64,000 bases of DNA from G963676095 sp963676095 (GTDB taxonomy: Bacteria > Bacteroidota > Bacteroidia > Bacteroidales > Prolixibacteraceae). Of the stretch, positions 43,079-49,990 are shown one piece after another. Position numbers and translations under genes: made by a program. The notes under the pieces are model-generated. The model saw only the letters and a list, made by a program, of their open reading frames with translations, had not been told where the DNA came from and searched no databases. Within the stretch, counting starts at the first letter, position 1, and each line of letters starts with the position of its first letter. The stretch spans positions 5,456,001 to 5,520,000 of the forward strand of contig OY781040.1 of NCBI GenBank assembly GCA_963676095.1, read 5' to 3'.

Positions 43079-44178
43079 GGACGTCCCCCAATAATATTTT
43101 TTTCCCAGATCTGACCCGTTGAGAATTCTTCAAGATATGCCTGTAATTTTTCACTATCAGGACGTTTATACTCGGAGCTACGCGATTTTCTGTCTATAAC
43201 GACAAGGTCATCCAGTTCAAAATTATTAACCAAACTAACAGACTGAGTGGCAATGAATACCTGGCAATGAGACGATGCGGCCTTAATAAGTCCGGCGACG
43301 GCATCTATTGCGCTTGGGTGGAGACCCAATTCGGGTTCGTCAAGAAATAAAACGGTCGGTAAGTCTTTGGGATTTTGAGCCAATAAACTAATCAAGGCAA
43401 TAGTCCTTAACATACCGTCTGATGCTTGCCCTGCATTAAATATTTTATTCGTGCCTTTTTCCTTCCATCTTAAAAGAATTTTTCCAAATTCTTCATATAA
43501 TTCGAAGTCGTCAAAAAACGGTAACACTAAGCGTATGTACTTAACTATACGCAGGTAATAAGCTTTTTCTTCATTTTGCAATCGATATAGAAAGCTTCCC
43601 AGGTTCTCTCCATTTTGTTTTAACCATCTGCCATCAAATGCAGACCATTTAAGGCGCATCGGCGCGGTATCACTTGTATTATGAAACTGGTAAACAATAA
43701 GTTTTCTGAGCAGGTTCAATATCATCGTGGCTGTCTGATTAGAGACAGAAGGTAGACGGGCCTCTTCATGTCCAACTCCACAGGAACTCCATCGGGGCTC
43801 TCCTTGAATTCGATTGGGAACAAAGCGGTATTTTTCTTCTCTGAATACTAATTTATCAGGTTTTGCAAACATTAAACTAAAAGAGTATTCATTTACGCCT
43901 GAAGGTGTCATTATTTGCAAATGGGCGTCAATACTCTTTGTCGTATCAGCGCCATCATGCAATACATCATTTGCTCCACCGAGATAGGCAACGTATTCCT
44001 GCAATTTACCGTCAGAATTTAACATCCAGCTTAGAAATTTAAAAAACGAAATAAAGTTGCTTTTCCCGGCGCCATTAGGTCCGATCAGAACATTAATGGC
44101 ATGAGGAATAAAATCCTCTATATTTTTAATGCTCTTGTACCCTCTGATGGAAAAAGACTTGAGTTTTATATCTGACAT
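43075..44178 (-). CDS. AAA family ATPase (AAA_21/OLD-like) of a two-gene module
   Basis: 367 residues with an ABC/SMC-like ATPase: Walker A LIGPNGAGKSNFISFF at about 32-45, signature-like NAGQASDGMLRTIAL near 250, Walker B VLFLDEPELGLHP near 277 and the H-loop/sensor region FIATQSVSLVNNFELDDLVV. There is no coiled-coil arm of Rad50 length, so it fits the compact AAA_21 group. The stop overlaps the start of the DUF4276 gene. A -7 box TATATTTG (minus strand, at 44208-44215) and the RBS-like AAAGGA stand before its ATG. Likely senses a phage or DNA structure and licenses the DUF4276 partner; inferred from similar systems. Confidence 0.85.
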   Translation of the reverse strand: MSDIKLKSFSIRGYKSIKNIEDFIPHAINVLIGPNGAGKSNFISFFKFLSWMLNSDGKLQEYVAYLGGANDVLHDGADTTKSIDAHLQIMTPSGVNEYSFSLMFAKPDKLVFREEKYRFVPNRIQGEPRWSSCGVGHEEARLPSVSNQTATMILNLLRKLIVYQFHNTSDTAPMRLKWSAFDGRWLKQNGENLGSFLYRLQNEEKAYYLRIVKYIRLVLPFFDDFELYEEFGKILLRWKEKGTNKIFNAGQASDGMLRTIALISLLAQNPKDLPTVLFLDEPELGLHPSAIDAVAGLIKAASSHCQVFIATQSVSLVNNFELDDLVVIDRKSRSSEYKRPDSEKLQAYLEEFSTGQIWEKNIIGGRP

Positions 44179-44207
44179 TATTATTTCCTTTAATAATCAA
44201 CAATCTA

Positions 44208-44215
44208 CAAATATA
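44208..44215 (-). promoter_or_regulatory. -7 box of the ATPase/DUF4276 operon
   Basis: On the minus strand TATATTTG, a perfect match to the Bacteroidota TAnnTTTG element, lies 30 bases before the ATPase ATG. No TTTG -33 element is found at 19 bases, so the promoter may be weak or regulated. Confidence 0.5.
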
Positions 44216-44602
44216 TAATTTTTAAGATTATTCGTTTCCGGTTTTCGGTTTATCCTCGCTCTGATGCGTTTTTACGCTTGCCGGATCGCATCGTTTATAC
44301 CTCAAAGAACTGCATTTCACAACCGGGGCACGCTGTGCTCAGTTTCCCGGCATACAGCCCAGTCACATTTGTGGCTGTTCCGATGGAGGGAAACCCGGCT
44401 GTTCTTACTGTTTTTATCAGACATAAAAGTAGTCATTTATCTGCATCCCTCTCCTAATTCTACTCTCCATACTATTTTTTAACGGATTATCGGTCGTATC
44501 CATCCTTTCCCAATCATCAAGTCTTTTGAAAACAGGTTATTGCATCCAAAATAACGGAATCTTCAACACTCACCATTATTCCCCCAAATAGAGGAGACGC
44601 TC
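44216..44602. other. Intergenic region between defence operon and hairpin arrays
   Basis: No gene supported. A 72-codon frame at 44264-44482 has no family resemblance. The stretch between the ATPase promoter and array D holds nothing else that I can name. Confidence 0.4.
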
Positions 44603-44664
44603 TCACTAATACGTGTGAGACATCCTCCCAAGCATTAGTGAAACGGCCTCACATTTCTGTACGA
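44603..44664. repeat. Degraded hairpin array D (23-bp period)
   Basis: Three units start at 44603, 44626 and 44649, exactly 23 apart: TCACTaatacgTGTGA (stem of four to five pairs, extended to CTCAC/GTGAG), TCCCAagcattAGTGA and TCACAtttctgTACGA. Arms of units 2 and 3 pair poorly, so this looks like a decaying copy of the same kind of array as B at 44769. Confidence 0.5.
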
Positions 44665-44768
44665 TACAAGCTGCATAAAAAGCTTGATATACAGCGATAA
44701 CGAAGCATTGGCGGGGCAATCTTCGACCTGGTTGGTGTTGGTCCGGGGATACCTCACTGGCAGTACCG

Positions 44769-44853
44769 GCAACCATACGGTTGCCACACCCGCAACAACG
44801 TTATTGCGATACACACAACAACGTTGTTGCGACACTCACAATAATGCTGTTGT
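44769..44853. repeat. Hairpin array B (23-bp period)
   Basis: Four 16-bp hairpins start at 44769, 44792, 44815 and 44838, each 23 bases apart, with 7-base linkers: GCAACcatacgGTTGC, GCAACaacgttATTGC, ACAACaacgttGTTGC, ACAATaatgctGTTGT. The outer G-C pair of units 1-2 becomes A-T in unit 4, and unit 4 has a T-G wobble, so changes preserve pairing. The array then ends in GTCGTTCACAA, like array C at 6.7 kb. Confidence 0.75.
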
Positions 44854-45153
44854 GTCGTTCACAACAATATTTCACCCCGATGATGACTCATTAGCAAGCA
44901 CAAACCATCAAGAACTGTGTTGAAAGCAACTCTTTTTTTAATTACGCCAAAACTATATGAATAGAGAATCAGGGTGCCAATTAAATTACAAATGAACAGC
45001 CAACCTTGCGGCAAAAAGGCAAAAATTCCAAAACTAACATTCAGAATTATCATATTCTAATTTTTGCAATCAGGTCCCGCTTACCAGATCCGGATTGTTT
45101 TAAGCACAAACAACAACGTTTTTTAGAATTCTTGTCCTTGAGCCGGACAGGCT

Positions 45154-45181
45154 CTTCCTTTTCCATTCGATGAAAAGGAAG
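45154..45181. terminator. Perfect 10-bp hairpin upstream of the CRISPR array
   Basis: CTTCCTTTTC and GAAAAGGAAG flank the loop CATTCGAT. It is followed by the run CAAAAATC. It may end transcripts leaving the CRISPR array on the minus strand, or be a dispersed repeat; both are inferences. Between 44866 and 45375 I see no other feature. Confidence 0.45.
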
Positions 45182-45375
45182 CAAAAATCTTGTCAAAACG
45201 AACCCTCCGCCGGGCGTTTTGACGGCCCCCGCACCGCTCTGTCCTGCATTTCCGTCGGAGTCTTGACGGATTCGGGATCATCTATCCTGTCGTCCCCGAA
45301 TTTTTTCGATAACTGCACAACTAATGCTTCTGCCGAATCTTTCAATAGCAGCGGAACTGTAAATGCTCCATCTAT

Positions 45376-46455
45376 GTTTCAATTCCAGCTTGGTACGATT
45401 AAAAGTGTCTCAATCAATTTTTGATCGAAGCAAAAAAACGAGTTTCAATTCCAGCTTGGTACGATTAAAAGTTCCAGTTGTTTGTTAGCTATGACTGGAC
45501 ATCACTGTTTCAATTCCAGCTTGGTACGATTAAAAGGAGGGGTCAAATTTGAAAGATCTCGAAGTTGACGGTTTCAATTCCAGCTTGGTACGATTAAAAG
45601 GCTTTATACGTCCTGTAACATCAACCGGCGTATGTGGTTTCAATTCCAGCTTGGTACGATTAAAAGATCTGCACTACGGGGCAACAGTAGCGCAAACGGA
45701 GTTTCAATTCCAGCTTGGTACGATTAAAAGCCTACAACGTGCCTCACTGGGATCCAAGAAAGCCAGTTTCAATTCCAGCTTGGTACGATTAAAAGTGCTT
45801 CTCCGTTAATATTGCCGGACAAAATTCTTCGTTTCAATTCCAGCTTGGTACGATTAAAAGAAAGGCGGGTATGGTTCACGGCTGTTACACAAGCGGTTTC
45901 AATTCCAGCTTGGTACGATTAAAAGTCTTGGAAGATTTCTTATATTTTTACGTGTAAAACTGTTTCAATTCCAGCTTGGTACGATTAAAAGTGAACATCT
46001 TATCAACCTTTTAAAAGTAATGAAAAAGTTTCAATTCCAGCTTGGTACGATTAAAAGCTGCCTTTTGTCTGTGCATCATAATACATATTGCTTCGTTTCA
46101 ATTCCAGCTTGGTACGATTAAAAGCCCCAGGTTCAAACTGTCCAGGCGCGTAATATCCTCGTTTCAATTCCAGCTTGGTACGATTAAAAGTAAGTCCGCC
46201 GCGCTTGGTCTAACCGGACTTCCGGCGTTTCAATTCCAGCTTGGTACGATTAAAAGCCTTTTCGTGAAATAGTTTCATTTCTTGTCTGTACCGTTTCAAT
46301 TCCAGCTTGGTACGATTAAAAGCAGGAATTCCGCTTATTGACGAGCTGGCTAAAAACTTGTTTCAATTCCAGCTTGGTACGATTAAAAGGGATTTTATTC
46401 TTACCAGAAAAAAACGAAAACTTATGTTTCAATTCCAGCTTGGTACGATTAAAAG
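45376..46455 (-). CRISPR. CRISPR array, 17 repeats and 16 spacers
   Basis: Seventeen 30-bp repeats beginning GTTTCAATTCCAGCTTGG and ending TACGATTAAAAG on the plus strand. All appear identical. Spacers are 34-37 bp and all differ. On the minus strand the repeat ends ATTGAAAC, the classic 8-base crRNA 5' handle of type I and III systems, so transcription most likely runs right to left with the leader beyond 46455. No cas gene is in the window. Repeat starts: 45376, 45442, 45507, 45571, 45637, 45701, 45766, 45831, 45896, 45962, 46028, 46095, 46161, 46227, 46293, 46360 and 46426. Confidence 0.97.
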
Positions 46456-47001
46456 TTGTTTTTTTGACAGATAAAACTGTTTGCCATTCAGTGTTTTACT
46501 TATTCGGGATCCATGTTTTCCATGGATAAAAATCGTCGATCTGTCAAAAGGTATTTTTCTTAAGGTATCGACAACCTTCGTCAATTTGTTTATTTCCAGC
46601 ATGTCAAAGATCGCAGTAGCCAAAATTAGTGAACTATTCGATCTGTTTTTGCCTTCTCGGGGAGATATCGACAATAAAAATACACAAAATGACAGCAGGT
46701 ACCTCGCTAAAGTGGCTGCTTCAGTTTTCGACCGGGAAGGATTATCGTTTATGATATTATTTGCAGTAGGGGGGCGTTCGGAATGGTTTGAGGTTTCGCC
46801 GTTTGAATGGTTTGACGGCCTGCGGCCTGTTTGAGGGGGACGTTGCCCTGATTAGATGTGGTGATGAATAGTTTACCCTGCGGGTTGTGACGGTGAGGGA
46901 TGAAGGCGTACTGTTCTAACGGTTAACGGGCGTGTTAATCATTTTAACAATGAAATCGGGATGGGTTATCCGGGAGGTTGCTGGGAAATGATCTGTGCAA
47001 A
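46456..47001. other. Leader side of the CRISPR array, no gene supported
   Basis: On the proposed transcription direction this 546-base gap should hold the CRISPR leader, probably the ~100-200 AT-rich bases next to 46455. Frames on both strands (46429-46674 minus, 46481-46834 plus) run into the repeats or lack family support. No cas1/cas2 or other cas gene lies here. Confidence 0.4.
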
Positions 47002-47781
47002 TTATTTCAATTTAACAAGCGGATGATTTAATCCATTTACTTCATTTTTAATAACTGTATATTTTCCCAAACTCTCAAAAAGTTGTGTCAACGTTTTAAA
47101 TCCGTATGTTCTTGAGTCAAAACTTGGATCAATTTTTCTGAGAGAACTACCGACTTTTGCGATATAGGCTTCTTCTTCCTCGTTATTAATTGATATCTCG
47201 AATGCTTTATCGATAATGCTTATATCAAGTTCCGGCTGTTTAATTATTTTTCCAATATTCTCAATAATCTTTGGGGAAACTTTCTTTGCCGGAGATTTCT
47301 CTTTTGTTTTCCCTTCGGAACTTTCTTCATTAAGTTCCAGTTCTGGTAATAAATTTTCGCTAAAAGTGAAAATCTCGCAAGAATTGACAAATGCTATTGG
47401 TGTGGTTTTTCTTCCAATACCCATGACGAAAAGTCCTTCTTCCCGTATTCTTTTTGCAAGTCCGGTATAGTCACTGTCGCTCGAAACAATACAGAATCCA
47501 TCGACACTATGACTATGCAGAATATCCATGGCATCTATGATAAGTGAACTGTCAGTAGAGTTTTTCCCTGTCGTATAAGAGAATTTTTGTATCGGATTAA
47601 TCGAATGTTGATTTATTATTTCTTTCCAACTATTCATTTGAGGAGTTGTCCAGTCTCCATAAATTCTTCTAATCGTGGCTTTTCCATATTTGGAAACTTC
47701 TCCCAAAAGTTCTTTAATCAATTTCGCCTGAGCATTGTCTCCATCAATTAAAACGGCAATGTTGAATTTTGAGTCAATCAT
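47002..47781 (-). CDS. NYN-domain ribonuclease-like protein with C-terminal LOTUS/OST-HTH
   Basis: 259 residues from ATG 47781 (MIDSKFNIAVLIDGDNAQ); a frame extends to 47862 without family match. The NYN/PIN-like domain is about 1-150: FNIAVLIDGDNAQAKL supplies the first Asp pair, then STDSSLIIDAMDILHS and FCIVSSDSDYTGLAKRIRE. These acidic residues form the metal site of Limkain-b1/LabA-type nucleases. A charged linker (about 165-185) leads to an OST-HTH/LOTUS RNA-binding domain (AYIAKVGSSLRKIDPSFDSR, then YGFKTLTQLFESL). Probably an RNA-processing enzyme. It stands alone near the CRISPR array; any link is unproven. Confidence 0.88.
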   Translation of the reverse strand: MIDSKFNIAVLIDGDNAQAKLIKELLGEVSKYGKATIRRIYGDWTTPQMNSWKEIINQHSINPIQKFSYTTGKNSTDSSLIIDAMDILHSHSVDGFCIVSSDSDYTGLAKRIREEGLFVMGIGRKTTPIAFVNSCEIFTFSENLLPELELNEESSEGKTKEKSPAKKVSPKIIENIGKIIKQPELDISIIDKAFEISINNEEEEAYIAKVGSSLRKIDPSFDSRTYGFKTLTQLFESLGKYTVIKNEVNGLNHPLVKLK

Positions 47782-47961
47782 ATTATTCGATTTTTTTATA
47801 ATTACAAAGCACGCTGTTGTTTTTCTATCTCCCCCCCATATCTGCTCTTTTCCGAACGGCAATAATTTATTATAAATATAGAGTTTAGTTTCTGTTTCTC
47901 CAATTTACGACAATCTGCCTTAACGTCAAATAGAATTGGGTATCACAATTTGTGATTTTAA

Positions 47962-48135
47962 TGTCCGGCTAAGCATGGCGTGGAGGCCATCGCTGTGAAT
48001 GCGGACGGAACTGAAATGCCTATCTCGGAAGCCATCGGCAAGACCGGAAATAACCAACTTACAGAAGAAGACTTTACCTATCGTATTGGCAGGCACCGTC
48101 TGCGGGAGTCAAAGGCCCCTAAAATTATACTGTAA
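47962..48135 (+). pseudogene. Unrecognised C-terminal gene fragment
   Basis: A frame without start reads KHGVEAIAVNADGTEMPISE, then TEEDFTYRIGRHRLRESKAP to a TAA at 48133-48135. Codon use and residue mix look protein-like and more GC-rich than the surroundings. I do not recognise the family. The upstream part is absent, replaced by AT-rich DNA after the NYN gene. Confidence 0.35.
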
Positions 48136-48246
48136 GGAATTTGTAGAGACATAAAGTCTGTGCCCTGGATTCAGGAACAGCGAAACGTTGATTTCTTTAT
48201 AACGTTACATCAAGGCATTGGGCGGATCGCATAGTGTGGAGAGGCT

Positions 48247-48377
48247 CCATACGAGGCTATGGATACTCTCCATACGAGGCTATGGGAACCTTCCATACGA
48301 GGGTATGGATACTCTCCACACCAGGCTGTGGCACCCTTCCATACGAAGGGATGGAGACCCTCCATACCCGGCTGTGG
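48247..48377. repeat. Hairpin array A (six units, 23-bp period)
   Basis: Six 16-bp hairpins start at 48247, 48270, 48293, 48316, 48339 and 48362, exactly 23 bases apart with 7-base linkers. Units: CCATAcgaggcTATGG twice, CCATAcgagggTATGG, CCACAccaggcTGTGG, CCATAcgaaggGATGG, CCATAcccggcTGTGG. Unit 4 has compensating changes in both arms (T-A to C-G), unit 6 a G-U type wobble, and only unit 5 has a mismatch at the closing pair. A half unit ending GTGTGG lies at 48224-48239. Both strands carry open frames here only because of the repeat. Confidence 0.85.
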
Positions 48378-48449
48378 AGGCTCTCCATATTATTTTAACG
48401 GAACATGCCTCCGTCAATTTCGGAGTATGTTCTTTAATTTATCTCAAAT

Positions 48450-48480
48450 TTTGCAATGAAGGCCAAATAGTTTATATTTG
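48450..48480 (+). promoter_or_regulatory. Promoter of the RHH/PIN toxin-antitoxin operon
   Basis: TTTG (48450-48453), 19 bases, then TATATTTG (48473-48480) match the Bacteroidota -33/-7 consensus (TTTG-N19-TAnnTTTG) exactly. The antitoxin ATG is 32 bases after the -7 box. Between them CAATTGAAAAAATA and CAATGGAAAAAATA form an imperfect direct repeat that could be an operator for the RHH protein. Confidence 0.75.
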
Positions 48481-48511
48481 GTAGTATGTCAATTGAAAAA
48501 ATAGTAGTGCA

Positions 48512-48778
48512 ATGGAAAAAATAACGTTAAGCTTGCGTAATGCCTCCTTAAAAAAACAAATTAAGAGATATGCCCGAAAAAGGGGACTGACTGTTTCCGG
48601 AATTGTAGAGAATTATCTTCAAAATCTAATCAAGGCGGAAAGACAAAATCTCAAAAAGAATTATGAATTACCGGAAGAGCTGGATTCATTATTGGATGGT
48701 ATTGAGGTAAATGAGTCTTTGCAAACGGAAGAATATAAATCATTAAGAGACAAAATGTATGTCAACCGTGGAGAATAG
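48512..48778 (+). CDS. DUF6364-like ribbon-helix-helix antitoxin
   Basis: 88 residues. The N-terminal KITLSLRNASLKKQIKRYAR and LTVSGIVENYLQNL form the strand-helix-helix of a ribbon-helix-helix DNA-binding domain in DUF6364-type antitoxins. The C-terminal half (LPEELDSLLDGIEV) is acidic, suited to block the toxin. The gene overlaps the PIN toxin start by 20 bases. It probably represses its own promoter at 48450. Length and layout are typical of type II antitoxins. Confidence 0.82.
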   Translation: MEKITLSLRNASLKKQIKRYARKRGLTVSGIVENYLQNLIKAERQNLKKNYELPEELDSLLDGIEVNESLQTEEYKSLRDKMYVNRGE

Positions 48779-49202
48779 GATACAACGGGTTTTGCTGGAT
48801 GTTAATGTTTGCATCGATTTAATCGTAAATCGTTCAATTTTGCCTGAAACAAAGAAAAGCTTTTTTGCTGTTTTGTTACAAAATTATATTGATGCTTATG
48901 TGCCAGCTTTTTCAATTGATACTATTTTTTACATCCTGAACAGTTCTATGAAAATAGATAAACAGGTCGCAAAAAATGCGATTCAAAAACTTTTAAAATT
49001 CACAAAACTTCTTCACACTTCTGATGAATCCATTCACCATGCTTTTTCATCCAATTTTTCTGATTTCGAGGATGGATTGATTAATGCGCTGGCTGAAACA
49101 AATAACATGGATATTATCATTACCGGTAATATTCGGGATTTTTCCAATTCAAACCTGCCTGTTTACTGTCCGTCAGATTTTATTACGCTTTTCTCGTTAT
49201 AA
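48759..49202 (+). CDS. PIN-domain toxin (VapC-like)
   Basis: 147 residues spanning one PIN domain. The acidic residues of the Mg-dependent RNase site are Asp in VLLDVNVCIDLI, Glu/Asp in FSDFEDGLINALAETN, and the following IIITGNIRDF, where the Asn/Asp ends the fourth strand. Partner of the upstream RHH protein, whose gene it overlaps by 20 bases. VapC toxins cut tRNA or rRNA; the target here is unknown. A GTG at 48770 is an alternative start. Confidence 0.85.
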   Translation: MSTVENRIQRVLLDVNVCIDLIVNRSILPETKKSFFAVLLQNYIDAYVPAFSIDTIFYILNSSMKIDKQVAKNAIQKLLKFTKLLHTSDESIHHAFSSNFSDFEDGLINALAETNNMDIIITGNIRDFSNSNLPVYCPSDFITLFSL

Positions 49203-49319
49203 AGAATGGTTATCTTCGGTCTTGTATCTTATTTTAAATGAACGGGATTTACCGGCTCTCCGGAGGATTTCAGGAAACGGAGGTGTTAATTTATGCAGTA
49301 ATTTTCTATTTTTGGGAAT

Positions 49320-49838
49320 ATGAAACGATACATGCCAATTGTCTTTTTGTTCCTGGCTGTCCTGTTTATGACTTCCTGTGCCACCAGAAAGCAACTACCG
49401 TCGGGTAGCGCGTCGAGGGAGGTACTTTCCGGACAATTCGGGGTGAAGGTGACCAAAAAGGATAACCTTCAGCTGTATTCGTATCTTGCCGGCTGGCTGG
49501 GAGTTCCTTACCGCTATGGCGGAAACAGCAGGGCGGGACTGGATTGTTCGGGATTGGTGATCAATGCTTACCGGAATGTTTACAGGAAAAAGCTGTCCCG
49601 GTCTGCGTCTGAAATGTTGTCCGGGGACTGCCGGAAAATAAACCGGGGCAGGCTTAAGGAAGGAGATCTCGTCTTTTTCCGGGTGGGGAAAGGACGAAGG
49701 AGGGACGTCAATCATGTGGGGATTTATTTAAAAGAAGGCCGGTTTGTCCATGCCAGCACCTCGGGCGGGGTTACCGTCAGCAGCCTGGACGAGCCGTATT
49801 ACAGGAAAACCTGGGTCACCGGGGGCCGTGTCCGCTGA
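49320..49838 (+). CDS. NlpC/P60 family lipoprotein (peptidoglycan hydrolase)
   Basis: 172 residues. A lipoprotein signal peptide (MKRYMPIVFLFLAVLFMTSC) carries the lipobox Cys at residue 20. The NlpC/P60 domain is about 55-165: PYRYGGNSRAGLDCSGLV with the catalytic Cys, NHVGIYLKEGRFVHAST with the His and the third polar residue. It resembles the Spr/NlpC cysteine endopeptidases that cut peptide stems of peptidoglycan. It follows the PIN gene by 117 bases. A palindrome TCGGAAATATTTCCGA at 49850-49865 lies just after its stop and could act as terminator or operator. Confidence 0.9.
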   Translation: MKRYMPIVFLFLAVLFMTSCATRKQLPSGSASREVLSGQFGVKVTKKDNLQLYSYLAGWLGVPYRYGGNSRAGLDCSGLVINAYRNVYRKKLSRSASEMLSGDCRKINRGRLKEGDLVFFRVGKGRRRDVNHVGIYLKEGRFVHASTSGGVTVSSLDEPYYRKTWVTGGRVR

Positions 49839-49962
49839 TCCGGCTTTATTCGGAAATATTTCCGATATGCACTATTTTTAATGCAAAACAGCAATATATT
49901 AAGTTGAATTTAGGTTCATTTCATTTCGTGCGGCGAGGCCTGCTAATCTTCCTGTAATTTAT

Positions 49963-49970
49963 TACCTTTG
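49963..49970 (+). promoter_or_regulatory. -7 box before the histidine kinase gene
   Basis: TACCTTTG matches TAnnTTTG, 20 bases before the ATG at 49991. The -33 region at 19-base spacing is CTGC, not TTTG, so the promoter is imperfect. Confidence 0.45.
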
Positions 49971-49990
49971 ACGCAAATACGATTATCGCT

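Noticed and set aside
44859..45053. 64-codon hydrophobic minus-strand frame
   Set aside because: Has no ribosome-binding context and ends within hairpin array B; a small membrane protein cannot be excluded but is unsupported.
45376..46455. Cas genes next to the CRISPR array
   Set aside because: No Cas1, Cas2, Cas3, Cas5-8 or Csm/Cmr-like protein is encoded anywhere in the window; the NYN protein at 47002 is not a Cas family member.
45170..46529. Several plus-strand frames with repeating residue blocks such as FNSSLVRLK
   Set aside because: They are translations of the CRISPR repeats.
46429..46834. Frames on both strands in the CRISPR leader region
   Set aside because: They cross into a repeat or lack family resemblance; the residues in the minus frame are suggestive of protein but not identifiable.
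48218..48484. Frames of 66 and 88 codons over hairpin array A
   Set aside because: They are created by the 23-bp repeats, which shift frame from unit to unit.
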